Shown here in pieces: positions 15,992 to 24,593 of a stretch of DNA of 64,000 nucleotides. Each line of letters begins with the position of its first letter. The stretch's first letter is position 1. The DNA is taken from assembly GCF_016916835.1 (NCBI RefSeq), contig NZ_JAFFIX010000027.1, forward strand, positions 56,168 through 120,167, written 5' to 3'. The notes below the pieces were generated by a model. The model searched no databases and was not told where the DNA came from. It worked only from the letters and a program-made list of their open reading frames with translations. The stretch comes from Actinacidiphila bryophytorum (lineage in GTDB: Bacteria; Actinomycetota; Actinomycetes; Streptomycetales; Streptomycetaceae). Position numbers and translations under genes: made by a program.

Positions 15992-17104
15992 TCAGGGCGC
16001 CAGGTGTGCGCTGAGCCACTCCAGGGCCGGGGGGATCTCGCGGGCCCAGGTCGTGAAGTTGTGGCCGCCGCTCGGCAGGATGATCGAGGACACGTGGGTG
16101 GGGCCGCCCGCCGCCGCGATGAAGCGCAGGGTCGCCCGGTAGTTGCGCTCGCCCTGCCGGCTGCTGGTCACCAGCAGGTTCACCGCCGGGTGCGGCAGGT
16201 GGGCCAGGCGCCACATGAGGTCGTTGGAGGCGCGGCGGGCGGTGCTGCCGCCGTAGAGGTCACCGGTCGTGGCGTCCTTGGGGGCGCCGTAGTCCGCCGA
16301 CAGGCCCACCGCGCTGCCGTACGAGCCGGGGTCGCGCAGGGCGAGCTTGAGGGCGCAGTAGCCGCCCGTGGAGTCGCCGATGATGCCCCAGCTCGCCGGG
16401 CCCGCCCCGATCCGGTAGCGGGCCGACAGGGCCTTCGGCAGGTCGTGGGCGAAGAAGGTCTCGGTCTGCGGCCCGCCGGGCACGTCCGTGCACTCGGTGT
16501 CCCGCGGCGGAGCGACCGTCGGCCGCATCATGACCAGGATCATCGGCCGGGCGGTGCCGCGCCGCACCTGCCCCGCCGCGACCGTCGGATACTTCAGCTT
16601 CTTGTACAGCGCCTCCGCGGTGCCCGGGTAGCCGGTGAGCACCACGGCGGCGGGGAAGCGGCGGTGCGGCTCCCTGAAGTACTGCGGCGGCAGGTAGACG
16701 TACGCCGTCGTCGTGATGCCCGAGGTGCCGCCGCCGACCGCGATCTTCTGGATCTGGCCGCCGACCCGCGGCACCGTGCCGCCGGCGACGTTGACGTGGA
16801 CGGTGCCCAGCACCCGCATGCCGCCCTCGGCGGGTGAGCCCCCCGCGTGGTCGACGACGACGCCCGGGGTGGTCTCCATGCCGAAGAGGTCGGCCCAGGA
16901 GGCGTAGAAGCCGAAGGAGTAGTTCGCGGCCAGGCCGAGCGCCGCGACCAGGGCCAGCTGTGTGCCCAGCAGCACACCGACCCTGCCCAGCACCGCCAGC
17001 GGACCGCGCCTGGCCAGCCGCGGCCACAACCACACGGTGGCGGCGAAAAGCGCCAGCGCGAGCAGAGCGGCGGCCAGCAGCACCTTCTTACTCGTGAGAC
17101 CCAT
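15992..17104 (-). CDS. Membrane-anchored alpha/beta-hydrolase (antigen 85/esterase D-like)
   Basis: 370 aa. Two or three N-terminal hydrophobic helices (res 8-27, 40-62) hold an extracytoplasmic hydrolase domain. The nucleophile elbow GDSTGGYCALKLAL (GxSxG, ~res 255) and a late catalytic His in LPSGGHNFTTW (~res 350) place it in the esterase/mycolyltransferase-like group. Transcribed against the fol genes and divergent from the DUF2156 gene. Substrate cannot be told from sequence. Confidence 0.85.
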   Translation of the reverse strand: MGLTSKKVLLAAALLALALFAATVWLWPRLARRGPLAVLGRVGVLLGTQLALVAALGLAANYSFGFYASWADLFGMETTPGVVVDHAGGSPAEGGMRVLGTVHVNVAGGTVPRVGGQIQKIAVGGGTSGITTTAYVYLPPQYFREPHRRFPAAVVLTGYPGTAEALYKKLKYPTVAAGQVRRGTARPMILVMMRPTVAPPRDTECTDVPGGPQTETFFAHDLPKALSARYRIGAGPASWGIIGDSTGGYCALKLALRDPGSYGSAVGLSADYGAPKDATTGDLYGGSTARRASNDLMWRLAHLPHPAVNLLVTSSRQGERNYRATLRFIAAAGGPTHVSSIILPSGGHNFTTWAREIPPALEWLSAHLAP

Positions 17105-17280
17105 GTCGGCAGGTGTACTTTCTGCGTCGGCGTCCAGTTGTGCCGCCCGGGACGGAACCCGGACGGCAGAAGTCGCGTCCTAGAGGGCGCAAATTCTTCG
17201 TACTGGAGCAGATTGCGGGACATACCCGTGATTTCCGGTGATGCTGTGGTTTGGGTGACCCATGTCTGTGCTGCTAGAGG

Positions 17281-19185
17281 GTGAAAGCCCGGCCCGGGTT
17301 CCGTCGGCGGTGGACGATGTCCGCTGACCGGGAGCCGGCCGAGCGCCGGCACATCTGGCCCGTGCGGTCCGCCGCCGTGCCGAAGATCATCGGCACCGCG
17401 ACGGCCGTGATCGGCCTGCTCGACGTGGTCTCCGCGGTCTTCCCGGCCTTCCGCAACGGCCGTATGCACCACATGGCCGCGGTCTTCCCCGGCACCGTCA
17501 GCTCGCTGGCCGCCGCCACCTCGGTGGTCACCGGCATCCTGCTGCTGATGCTGGCCCACGCCCTCAAGCGCGGAAAACAGCGGGCCTGGTGGGCCGCGGT
17601 CGCCCTGCTGCCGGTCGGCGCCGCCACCCAGCTGATCTACCGGCACTCCTTCTTCGGCGTCGGGGTGTCCCTGGCGCTGATGACGGTGCTGCTCCTGCAC
17701 CGGCAGGAGTTCACCGCCCTGTCCGACCCGCGCACCCGCTGGCGGGCGCTGCTGAACTTCACCGGGCTCAGCGCCGTCGCCTTCTGCCTCGGCCTGGTCA
17801 TCACCAGCGCCCACCCCGCCTCCGAGCGCGGCAACCCCGGCTTCCTCGACCGCTGCCAGCACGTGCTGCTCGGCCTGTTCGGCGTCTCGGGACCCGTCGA
17901 CTACACCAGCGACCGGGTCGACGACGTCGTCGGCTTCTCGCTCGGCGGCCTCGGCCTGCTCATCGCGATCTCCACCGTCTACCTCGCGCTGCGCCCCGCG
18001 CGCCCCGTCGCCGAGCTGAGCGAGGCCGACGAGAACCGGCTGCGCGGCCTGCTGGCCCGGCACGGCGCCCGCGACTCGCTCGGGCACTTCGCGCTCCGCC
18101 GCGACAAGTCCGTGGTCTTCTCGCCCAGCGGCAAGGCCGCGGTCTGCTACCGGGTGGTGTCCGGCGTGGCACTGGCCGGCGGCGACCCGATCGGCGACGT
18201 CGAGGCATGGCCCGGCGCCATCGAGCGCTTCATGGAGCTGGCCCGCGCCCACGCCTGGCTGCCCGCCGTCGTGGGGTGCAGCGAGACCGGCGGCGAGGTG
18301 TGGACCAGGGAGACCGGCCTGGACGCGCTGGAGCTGGGCGACGAGGCCATCGTCGACGCGGCCGACTTCACCCTCCAGGGCCGCGCCATGCGCAATGTGC
18401 GGCAGATGGTCAAGCGCATCGAGCGCTCGGGGTACGAGTGCCGGGTGCGCCGGGTGCGGGAGCTGACCGAGGGCGAGAAGCAGAAGGTGCGGCTGGCCGC
18501 CGACGCCTGGCGCGGCACCGACACCGAGCGCGGCTTCTCGATGGCGCTCGGCCGCTTCGGCGAGGACCTGGACGGCGACTGCGTTGTCGTCACCGCCCAC
18601 AAGGAGCGCGAGCCTGGCGCACCGCACCCGGAGCTGGGCGACCTGCGGGCCGTGCTGCACTTCGTGCCGTGGGGTGCCGACGGCATGTCGCTGGAGCTGA
18701 TGCGGCGCGACCGCAGCGCCGACCCCGGTCTCAACGAGCTGCTGATCGTCGCGGCACTCCAGCAGGCGCCCTCGCTCGGCGTGGTCCGCGTGTCGCTGAA
18801 CTTCGCGATGTTCCGCTCGGCCCTGGCCCGCGGCGAGCGGATCGGCGCGGGACCGGTGCTGCGCGGCTGGCGCGGCCTGCTGGTCTTCCTGTCCCGCTGG
18901 TTCCAGATCGAGTCGCTGTACAAGTTCAACGCGAAGTTCCAGCCGGACTGGGTGCCGCGCTTCCTGGTCTTCCCCAACTCCCGCGACCTGCCCAGGATCG
19001 GCTTCGCGATCATGCAGGCCGAGGGCTTCGTCAACCTGTCGCTGCCGCTGCCCGCCGTCGTCCAGCGCTTCCTGCCGGGCCGCGCCGACCGGCCCCCGCA
19101 CCGGCACCGCACGGGGTACGCCGCCGCGCCCGGCACCGCCGCGGGCTTGTCGCGGGACTCGGGCAAGCGGAGTGCGGTCGCCTGA
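17281..19185 (+). CDS. Membrane protein with DUF2156 (phosphatidylglycerol lysyltransferase-like) domain
   Basis: 634 aa from GTG 17281 (AGAGG just upstream); an ATG at 17317 is an alternative start. The first ~240 residues form about six hydrophobic helices. The C-terminal ~370 residues are a double GNAT-fold DUF2156 domain (GKAAVCYRVVSGVALAGGDPIG, LEFVPWGADGMSLELMRRD-like segment, KFNAKFQPDWVPRFLVFP), as in MprF/LysX aminoacyl-lipid synthases. It may transfer an amino acid from aminoacyl-tRNA to a membrane lipid; specificity unknown. It ends 23 bases before folP. Confidence 0.85.
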   Translation: MKARPGFRRRWTMSADREPAERRHIWPVRSAAVPKIIGTATAVIGLLDVVSAVFPAFRNGRMHHMAAVFPGTVSSLAAATSVVTGILLLMLAHALKRGKQRAWWAAVALLPVGAATQLIYRHSFFGVGVSLALMTVLLLHRQEFTALSDPRTRWRALLNFTGLSAVAFCLGLVITSAHPASERGNPGFLDRCQHVLLGLFGVSGPVDYTSDRVDDVVGFSLGGLGLLIAISTVYLALRPARPVAELSEADENRLRGLLARHGARDSLGHFALRRDKSVVFSPSGKAAVCYRVVSGVALAGGDPIGDVEAWPGAIERFMELARAHAWLPAVVGCSETGGEVWTRETGLDALELGDEAIVDAADFTLQGRAMRNVRQMVKRIERSGYECRVRRVRELTEGEKQKVRLAADAWRGTDTERGFSMALGRFGEDLDGDCVVVTAHKEREPGAPHPELGDLRAVLHFVPWGADGMSLELMRRDRSADPGLNELLIVAALQQAPSLGVVRVSLNFAMFRSALARGERIGAGPVLRGWRGLLVFLSRWFQIESLYKFNAKFQPDWVPRFLVFPNSRDLPRIGFAIMQAEGFVNLSLPLPAVVQRFLPGRADRPPHRHRTGYAAAPGTAAGLSRDSGKRSAVA

Positions 19186-19208
19186 CCCGTACCGCCTACG
19201 CTGGGCGC

Positions 19209-20111
19209 ATGAGTACCCAGCAGGGTCCGGCAGGACCCGTAGGACTCCCTCAGTGGGACCGCTGCGCGGTCATGGGCGTGGTCAACGTCACGCCCGACTC
19301 CTTCTCCGACGGCGGGCGGTGGTTCGACCCCGACGTCGCCGTCAAGCACGGCCTGGACCTGGTGGCCCAGGGCGCCGACCTGGTCGACGTCGGCGGTGAG
19401 TCCACCCGGCCCGGTGCGGCACGGGTCGACGAGGCCGAGGAGCTGCGCCGGGTGCTGCCCGTGGTCCGCGAGCTGGCCGCGGCGGGCGTGCTGGTCAGCG
19501 TCGACACGATGCGGGCCGCCGTCGCCGAGCAGGCCGTCGCCGCGGGCGCCCGGCTGGTCAACGACGTCAGCGGCGGCCTGGCGGACCCGGGCATGGTCCC
19601 GGTGGTGGCCGCGGCCGGCGTGCCCTTCGTCGTCATGCACTGGCGCGGCCAGAGCATCGACATGAACAACCGCGCCGTCTACGCCGACGTCCTCGCCGAG
19701 GTCGTCGCGGAACTGCGCACCAGCCTGGACCGGGCCGTCGCAGGCGGTGTCGACCCCGGGCGCATCGTCCTCGACCCGGGCCTGGGCTTCGCCAAGGAGG
19801 CGGGACACGACCTCACCCTGCTCGCCCACCTCGGCGCGCTGCGGGCGCTCGGCCGGCCGCTGCTGGTCGCCGCCTCCCGCAAACGCTTCCTCGGCCGGGT
19901 CCTGGCCGGCACCGCGGGCGACCCGCCGCCGGCCCGCGAACGCGACGCGGCCACCGCCGCGGTGACCGCCATCGCCGCGCGCGAGGGCGCCTGGGCGGTG
20001 CGGGTGCACGAGGTGCACGCCAGCGCCGACGCCGTACGGGTGGCGCGCGCCATCGAGGCGGCGGCCGGGCGGACCGAGACCGGGCGCACCGCGGCGGAGG
20101 CGGGCGCATGA
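19209..20111 (+). CDS. folP: Dihydropteroate synthase
   Basis: 300 aa from ATG 19209. Joins dihydropterin pyrophosphate with p-aminobenzoate; target of sulfonamides. Signatures: MGVVNVTPDSFSDGG (pterin site, ~res 21-35), DVGGESTRPGA, LDPGLGFAKEAGHDL and VAASRKRFLGRVLAG. It overlaps the next gene by ATGA and leads the compact folP-NTF2-folB-folK-DUF3180 run. Confidence 0.97.
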   Translation: MSTQQGPAGPVGLPQWDRCAVMGVVNVTPDSFSDGGRWFDPDVAVKHGLDLVAQGADLVDVGGESTRPGAARVDEAEELRRVLPVVRELAAAGVLVSVDTMRAAVAEQAVAAGARLVNDVSGGLADPGMVPVVAAAGVPFVVMHWRGQSIDMNNRAVYADVLAEVVAELRTSLDRAVAGGVDPGRIVLDPGLGFAKEAGHDLTLLAHLGALRALGRPLLVAASRKRFLGRVLAGTAGDPPPARERDAATAAVTAIAAREGAWAVRVHEVHASADAVRVARAIEAAAGRTETGRTAAEAGA

Positions 20112-20575
20112 CGCCGCGCACCGCGGAGGCCCGCGCCGTCGAGCGGGCCAACCAGGCCTTCTACGACGCCGTCGAGAACTCCGACCTCGACGCGCTGGAG
20201 AAGGTCGTCCTCGACGGCCCGCTCGCCGAGTCCGTCGCCGTCGTCCACCCCGGCTGGCCGGTGCTGCGCGGGCGCCGCGAGGTGATGCGCTCCTTCGCGC
20301 TGATCATGGCCAACACCGACTACATCCAGTTCTTCCTCACCGACGTCGAGGTCGGTGTCGACGGCGACGCGGCCGTCGTCACCTGCACAGAGAACATCCT
20401 CACCGGTGGCCCTGCCGAGGACGACGGTTCGGCCGGCTCCCTGGTCGGCGGCCTCGTGGTGGCCACCAACGTCTTCCGCCGCACCTCCGACGGGTGGCGG
20501 CTGTGGGTGCACCACGGCTCCCCGGTGCTGGCCGAGGAGGACGACGAGACCGCAGAAGCAGAACACGAGGAGTGA
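20108..20575 (+). CDS. NTF2/SnoaL-like small protein within folate operon
   Basis: 155 aa, ATG overlapping the folP stop by four bases. Sequence fits the NTF2-like cone fold (RANQAFYDAVENSDLDALEKV, then WPVLRGRREVMRSFALIM and the final strand GWRLWVHHGSPVL). Such proteins in Streptomyces folate operons are conserved but have no assigned reaction. Position between folP and folB suggests a role tied to pterin metabolism, which is inference only. Acidic C-terminal tail. Confidence 0.85.
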   Translation: MTPRTAEARAVERANQAFYDAVENSDLDALEKVVLDGPLAESVAVVHPGWPVLRGRREVMRSFALIMANTDYIQFFLTDVEVGVDGDAAVVTCTENILTGGPAEDDGSAGSLVGGLVVATNVFRRTSDGWRLWVHHGSPVLAEEDDETAEAEHEE

Positions 20576-20578
20576 ACG

Positions 20579-20938
20579 GTGGACCGAGTCGCGCTGCACG
20601 GCCTGAAAGTGCACGGGAACCACGGGGTTTTCCAGCACGAGCGGGAGAACGGCCAGGTCTTCGTGATCGACCTGGTGATGGCGCTGGACACCGCCCCCGC
20701 GGCGGCCGGTGACGACCTCGACAGGACCGTGCACTACGGTGTGGTCGCCGAGGAGGTCGCGGCCGTCGTCTCCGGCGAACCCGTCGACCTGATCGAGACC
20801 CTTGCCCAGCGCATCGCCGACACCTGCCTGGGGCACGAGGCGGTGCAGGAGGTCGAGGTGACCGTGCACAAACCCGACGCTCCCATCACCGTGCCCTTCG
20901 ACGACGTGACCGTGACCATCACCCGGAGGCGCCCGTGA
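20579..20938 (+). CDS. folB: Dihydroneopterin aldolase
   Basis: 119 aa, GTG start 3 bases after the previous stop, with GAGGAG within the upstream stop region. Cleaves dihydroneopterin to 6-hydroxymethyl-dihydropterin. Typical features: LHGLKVHGNHGVFQHERENGQ with the active-site Glu (HGVxxxE), the YGVVAEEV helix and the LIETLAQRIAD segment. Overlaps folK by four bases, so translation is probably coupled. Confidence 0.96.
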   Translation: MDRVALHGLKVHGNHGVFQHERENGQVFVIDLVMALDTAPAAAGDDLDRTVHYGVVAEEVAAVVSGEPVDLIETLAQRIADTCLGHEAVQEVEVTVHKPDAPITVPFDDVTVTITRRRP

Positions 20939-21546
20939 CCGCCGAATGGCCGGAACAGTCCGCAGACCCCACCGTCCAGCCCGTGCCCGCATCCGTCGTG
21001 GCCGCCGTCGACGCGGCCGACAGCACCCTGCAGAACCCCAAGACCGCCGTCATCGCCCTCGGCGGCAACCTCGGCAACCGCCTGGAGACGCTGCAAGGCG
21101 CCGTGGACGCCCTGGAGGACACCCCGGGCGTCCGGGTCAAGGCCGTCTCCCCGGTGTACGAGACGGAGCCGTGGGGCGTCGAGCCCGGCACCCAGCCCGG
21201 CTACTTCAACGCCGTCGTCCTGATCCGCACCACCCTGCCGCCCGGCTCCCTGCTGGAACGCGCCCACGCCATCGAGGAGGCCTACCTTCGGGTGCGCGCC
21301 GAACGCTGGGGTCCGCGCACCATCGACGTCGACATCGTCGCCTACGACCGGGTGGTCTCCGACGACCCGGTCCTCACCCTGCCCCACCCCCGCGCCCACG
21401 AGCGGGCCTTCGTGCTCGTACCGTGGTACGACGTCGACCCGGCCGCCGACGTGCCCGGGCACGGCCCGGTCGCGGAACTGCTCGCGACCGTCGGCCGGCA
21501 GGGCGTCCAGCGCCGCGACGACGTGGAACTCCGGCTGCCCGAATAA
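20935..21546 (+). CDS. folK: 6-hydroxymethyl-7,8-dihydropterin pyrophosphokinase
   Basis: 203 aa; GTG overlaps the folB stop (GTGA). Transfers pyrophosphate from ATP to hydroxymethyl-dihydropterin. A ~35-residue N-terminal extension precedes the conserved ALGGNLGNR start of the fold. The HPPK signature RWGPRTIDVDIVAYD (~res 122-136) with its two Mg-binding Asp residues is present, as is LPHPRAHERAFVLVPW. Confidence 0.96.
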   Translation: MTAEWPEQSADPTVQPVPASVVAAVDAADSTLQNPKTAVIALGGNLGNRLETLQGAVDALEDTPGVRVKAVSPVYETEPWGVEPGTQPGYFNAVVLIRTTLPPGSLLERAHAIEEAYLRVRAERWGPRTIDVDIVAYDRVVSDDPVLTLPHPRAHERAFVLVPWYDVDPAADVPGHGPVAELLATVGRQGVQRRDDVELRLPE

Positions 21547-21590
21547 TCGTTGCGACCGGTAGACAACAACGACGTGGAGGCGGGCGCTCG

Positions 21591-22091
21591 GTGAGGACAC
21601 TGCGGATCAGGATGCTGGCGGGGCTCTTCGCGATCGCTCTGGTGATCGCGTGGTCCATCGCCCGGCTGTGGGACACGGTCGGCACGCTGCCCGGCGTGCC
21701 GGTGGCCGCGCCCATCGTCCTGGCCCTCATCGCGGTGGCCCTCTTCGCGACCGCGCTCTCCCTGCGCTCCCGGCTGCGCGCCCAGCGCGAGCGGCGGCCG
21801 GGAGCCAAGGGCGTCGACCCGTTGGCCGCCGCCCGGGCGGTGGTCTTCGCGCAGGCCAGCGCGCTGGTCGCTGCGCTGGTCGCGGGTATGTACGGGGGCG
21901 CGTGCCTGTACCTGATCATGTACAAGCTGGACATGGACCCCCGGCGGCACCAAGCCGTTTACGCCGGCCTGGCCTTCCTCGCCGGGGTCGCCGTCGTGGC
22001 CGCGGCCATATTCCTTGAGCGGATCTGCAAACTCCCGGACGACGAGGACACGCCCCCCGGCGTGCACCACGCCTCCCACCACCGCCACTAG
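21591..22091 (+). CDS. DUF3180 membrane protein
   Basis: 166 aa from GTG 21591 with GTGGAGG upstream. Four hydrophobic helices (res ~8-26, ~40-58, ~85-105, ~120-140) and charged loops (RLRAQRERRPGAKG). DUF3180 proteins follow folK in actinobacteria; the conserved neighbourhood suggests a folate or cell-envelope link but no function is known. Last gene of the run; a long hairpin of the repeat family follows 20 bases later. Confidence 0.88.
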   Translation: MRTLRIRMLAGLFAIALVIAWSIARLWDTVGTLPGVPVAAPIVLALIAVALFATALSLRSRLRAQRERRPGAKGVDPLAAARAVVFAQASALVAALVAGMYGGACLYLIMYKLDMDPRRHQAVYAGLAFLAGVAVVAAAIFLERICKLPDDEDTPPGVHHASHHRH

Positions 22092-22110
22092 CCCTTCCCC
22101 CCGGTGGGGC

Positions 22111-22169
22111 CTTGTCGCGTAGTTCCGCCTCCAAGAGCTTCGCCTGGGGGCGGAACTGCGCGACCAGCC
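22111..22169. repeat. Hairpin form of the intergenic repeat (cluster 2) after the folate operon
   Basis: GTCGCGTAGTTCCGCC (22114-22129) pairs with GGCGGAACTGCGCGAC (22149-22164) along 16 positions with one G-T wobble; the loop carries the AGAGCTTCGCCTGGGG motif that recurs near 30.77 kb and 50.17 kb (inverted). Placed directly after the operon end, it could act as a terminator. Confidence 0.7.
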
Positions 22170-22260
22170 ACCCGCCGGGGGGAGGTCGCGGGGCGGCCCC
22201 GAGGGGCAGGTGGGGTGCGGGCAGTTGACCGGCGCGGCTTGGGCGTGGTTTGGTCGAGCC

Positions 22261-22347
22261 GTGGATGTGTACACGGCTCGGCTCTACCGGAGGGTCCATC
22301 TGGACCTGCTCCGGTACGCGGGCTGCGTGTGTACGGCCGCGCGCTGA
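22261..22347 (+). CDS. Putative cysteine-responsive leader peptide
   Basis: 28-codon ORF starting GTG 22261 (or GTG 22267) and ending TGA 22345-22347. The product ends in RRVHLDLLRYAGCVCTAAR: an Arg/His-rich RxVHxDLxR block followed by Cys-Val-Cys just before the stop, the layout of actinobacterial leader peptides placed before sulfur-metabolism genes. No Shine-Dalgarno precedes it, but TTGACC (22225-22230) lies about 31 bases upstream, so a leaderless message is plausible. A GC-rich hairpin begins over the Cys codons. The next gene is cysteine dioxygenase, 49 bases downstream. Confidence 0.72.
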   Translation: MDVYTARLYRRVHLDLLRYAGCVCTAAR

Positions 22348-22372
22348 CGCGCGCCTCCGGCCGTCCGTACAC
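22329..22372 (+). promoter_or_regulatory. Attenuator-type hairpin overlapping the leader peptide Cys codons
   Basis: GTGTACGGCCG (22329-22339) can pair with CGGCCGTCCGTACAC (22358-22372) with one bulged base, with an inner CGCGC/GCGCG stem. The 5' arm begins within the Cys-Val-Cys codons and spans the leader stop codon, so a ribosome stalled at Cys codons would block the stem. The 3' arm lies 24 bases before the dioxygenase TTG start. Confidence 0.55.
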
Positions 22373-22395
22373 CTACGCCTCCAGGGTGGTCACCC

Positions 22396-22914
22396 TTGTC
22401 ACGTCAGACGTCACGTACTCCCCTCGCGCCCAGCGCAGCCGAACTGCTCGACTTCGCGCGGCGCACCGCCGCCGACTTCGCGCTCGTGCGGGACCTTCCC
22501 CTCGATCCGGAGGGCCGCACCTGGGTGCGGCTCGAAGGGCCCGGCGGGGCCGAGGCCTGGCTCATCGGGTGGCCGCCCGGCGCCGAGACCGGGTGGCACG
22601 ACCACGGCGGCTCCTACGGCGTGTTCGTCACCGCCGCCGGTGAGCTGACGGAGCAGTCGCTGTCGGTGCCGCTGCCCGGCGAGGGCTGGCGCTCGCTGGA
22701 GCTGGCCGAAGGCCTGGACCGCAGCCGGGTGCTGCCGGAGGGCGAGGGCCGGGCCTTCGGGCGGCACCATGTGCACCAGGTCGAGAACCGCTCGCAGCTC
22801 ACGCATGCCGTGTCGGTGCACGCGTACTACCCGCCGCTGCCGCTGATCCGGCGTTACAGCCGCAAGGGCAGCACCTTCCGCCTGGAGCTGGTCGAGCGCC
22901 CGGAGGAGTGGTGA
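22396..22914 (+). CDS. Cysteine dioxygenase-type cupin
   Basis: 172 aa, TTG start (MSRQTSRTPLAPSAAELLDFAR). Cupin fold with the iron-binding HxH in WHDHGGSYGVF (~res 67-77) and a later His in FGRHHVHQVEN (~res 122). Members oxidise cysteine to cysteine sulfinate with iron. The TGATG overlap with the following rhodanese gene indicates an operon for cysteine/sulfane-sulfur breakdown. Leader peptide and hairpin upstream suggest cysteine-dependent expression. The start was chosen as the first in-frame start; the Shine-Dalgarno is weak. Confidence 0.88.
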   Translation: MSRQTSRTPLAPSAAELLDFARRTAADFALVRDLPLDPEGRTWVRLEGPGGAEAWLIGWPPGAETGWHDHGGSYGVFVTAAGELTEQSLSVPLPGEGWRSLELAEGLDRSRVLPEGEGRAFGRHHVHQVENRSQLTHAVSVHAYYPPLPLIRRYSRKGSTFRLELVERPEEW

Positions 22915-23339
22915 TGGCCGGCTCTCTGGACGAGCACCTGGCCGCGCTGCGGTCGACGTACCGCAGGCTCGGCCCGCAGGAGGCGGCGGTGGCGGCCCGG
23001 GAGGGCGCGCTGCTGGTCGACATCCGCTACGCGGCCCTGCGGGACCGGGACGGCACGATCCCGGGTGCGGTGATCGTGGAGCGCAACGAGCTGGAGTGGC
23101 GGCTCGACCCGTCGGGGTCGCACCGGCTGCCGCAGGCGGTGGCGTACGACCTGCCGGTCGTGGTGGTCTGCAACGAGGGCTACGCCTCCACCCTGGCCGC
23201 CGCCTCCCTGCACGCGCTGGGCCTGACCCGGGCGACGGACCTGGCGGGCGGTTTCCAGGCGTGGCGGGCGGCGGGCCTGCCGGTGGCACCGCCGGACGGC
23301 ACCCCGACGGTTGCGACGCCTTCGGTGGCGGCGGGGTAG
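22914..23339 (+). CDS. Rhodanese-like sulfurtransferase
   Basis: 141 aa from ATG 22914, overlapping the dioxygenase stop by one base. Single rhodanese domain: LLVDIRYAALRDRDGTIPGAVIVERNELEW and the active-site loop VVVVCNEGYAST with the catalytic Cys (~res 87), then DLAGGFQAWRAAGLPV. Probably handles sulfane sulfur linked to cysteine degradation. Its stop codon abuts the stop of the convergent ABC ATPase with no gap. Confidence 0.93.
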   Translation: MAGSLDEHLAALRSTYRRLGPQEAAVAAREGALLVDIRYAALRDRDGTIPGAVIVERNELEWRLDPSGSHRLPQAVAYDLPVVVVCNEGYASTLAAASLHALGLTRATDLAGGFQAWRAAGLPVAPPDGTPTVATPSVAAG

Positions 23340-24470
23340 TCAGCCCACCGACTCGACCACGGCGCCGTCGCGTACCGACCGGCGCAGGGCCTCGTGCAGC
23401 CGGCCGGGGGTGAGCACTCCGACGAAGCGGGTGCCGTCGAGTACGGCGACCCACCCGGCGTCGTACTGGAGCATGACGGAGAAGGCCTGTTTCAGGCTCG
23501 CCCCGACCGGCACCCACGCGTCCATGCGCCGGGCGTGGCCGCGTACGGTGCCGGCTCCCTCGGGCGGCAGGGCGGCGGCGGGGACCCAGCCGTGCAGGGC
23601 GCCGTCCTGGTCGAGGACGACGCCCCAGCGCGCCCGGTCGGCGCGCAGGCGCGCACCGGCCGCGGCGGTGGGCTCGTCGAGCCGGACGACGGGGGCCGGC
23701 TCCAGGTCCGCGGGGGTGACGGGGGTGACCGACAGGCGTTTGAGGCCGCGGTCGGCGCCGACGAACTCGGCGACGTAAGGGGTGGCGGGGGCGCCCAGGA
23801 CCGTGGCGGGGGAGTCGTACTGCTCGATGCGGCCCTCGCCGTAGACGGCCATGCGGTCGCCGAGGCGTACGGCCTCCTCGATGTCGTGGGTGACGAAGAG
23901 CACCGTCTTGCGCACCTGGGCCTGGAGGTTGAGGAACTCGGTCTGCAACCGCTCCCGCACGACCGGGTCGACCGCGCCGAAGGGCTCGTCCATCAGCAGC
24001 ACCGGCGGGTCCGCGGCCAGCGCCCGGGCCACGCCGACCCGCTGGCGCTGCCCGCCGGAGAGCTGGTCGGGGTAGCGCGGGCCGAACAGGGCCGGGTCGA
24101 GGCCCACCAGGTCGAGGAGTTCCGCGGCCCGCGCCCTGGCGGCGGCCCGCTTCCAGCCCAGCAGCGCGGGCACGGTCGCGGTGTTCTCCAGCACCGACTT
24201 GTGCGGGAAGAGGCCCACCTGCTGGATGACGTAGCCGATGCGGCGGCGCAGCGCGACCGGCTCCATCGCGGCGATGTCCCTGCCGTCGAGCAGGATGCGG
24301 CCGCCGGTGGGTTCGATGAGCCGGTTGACCATCTTCATCGTGGTGGTCTTGCCGCAGCCCGACGGGCCGACCAGCGTCACCAGCTCGCCCGCCGCCACCT
24401 CGAAGGCCAGGCCGTCGACGGCGGTGGTGCCGTCGGAGTAGCGCTTGCTGACGTTCTCGAATCTGATCAT
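23340..24470 (-). CDS. Glycine betaine/osmoprotectant ABC transporter ATPase (OpuA/ProV type)
   Basis: 376 aa from ATG 24470 with CGAGGAC upstream. Walker A LVGPSGCGKTTTMKMVNRL, signature LSGGQRQRVGVARAL and Walker B VLLMDEPFGAVDP; the NRLIEPTGGRILLDGRD stretch is typical of the quaternary-amine group. The C-terminal ~120 residues contain CBS-type sequence (HARRMDAWVPVGASLKQAFSVML, VLDGTRFVGVLTPGRLHEAL), the ionic-strength sensor of this family. Divergent from its likely permease and binding-protein genes across 123 bases. Confidence 0.93.
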   Translation of the reverse strand: MIRFENVSKRYSDGTTAVDGLAFEVAAGELVTLVGPSGCGKTTTMKMVNRLIEPTGGRILLDGRDIAAMEPVALRRRIGYVIQQVGLFPHKSVLENTATVPALLGWKRAAARARAAELLDLVGLDPALFGPRYPDQLSGGQRQRVGVARALAADPPVLLMDEPFGAVDPVVRERLQTEFLNLQAQVRKTVLFVTHDIEEAVRLGDRMAVYGEGRIEQYDSPATVLGAPATPYVAEFVGADRGLKRLSVTPVTPADLEPAPVVRLDEPTAAAGARLRADRARWGVVLDQDGALHGWVPAAALPPEGAGTVRGHARRMDAWVPVGASLKQAFSVMLQYDAGWVAVLDGTRFVGVLTPGRLHEALRRSVRDGAVVESVG

Positions 24471-24593
24471 GTGTCCTCGGCTCCCGGTCTGCCACCGTAG
24501 CGCCCGCCGTCCCTGATGTGAGGGATCGCGCATGTATGGGCGTTGTGTGGCGGTGGAACCGGAATGTCGGACCCTGCGGTTAGGCTCGCGCCC

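Noticed and set aside
22308..22396. Riboswitch before the cysteine dioxygenase
   Set aside because: No match to a known aptamer; the Cys-codon ORF and overlapping hairpin explain the sequence better.
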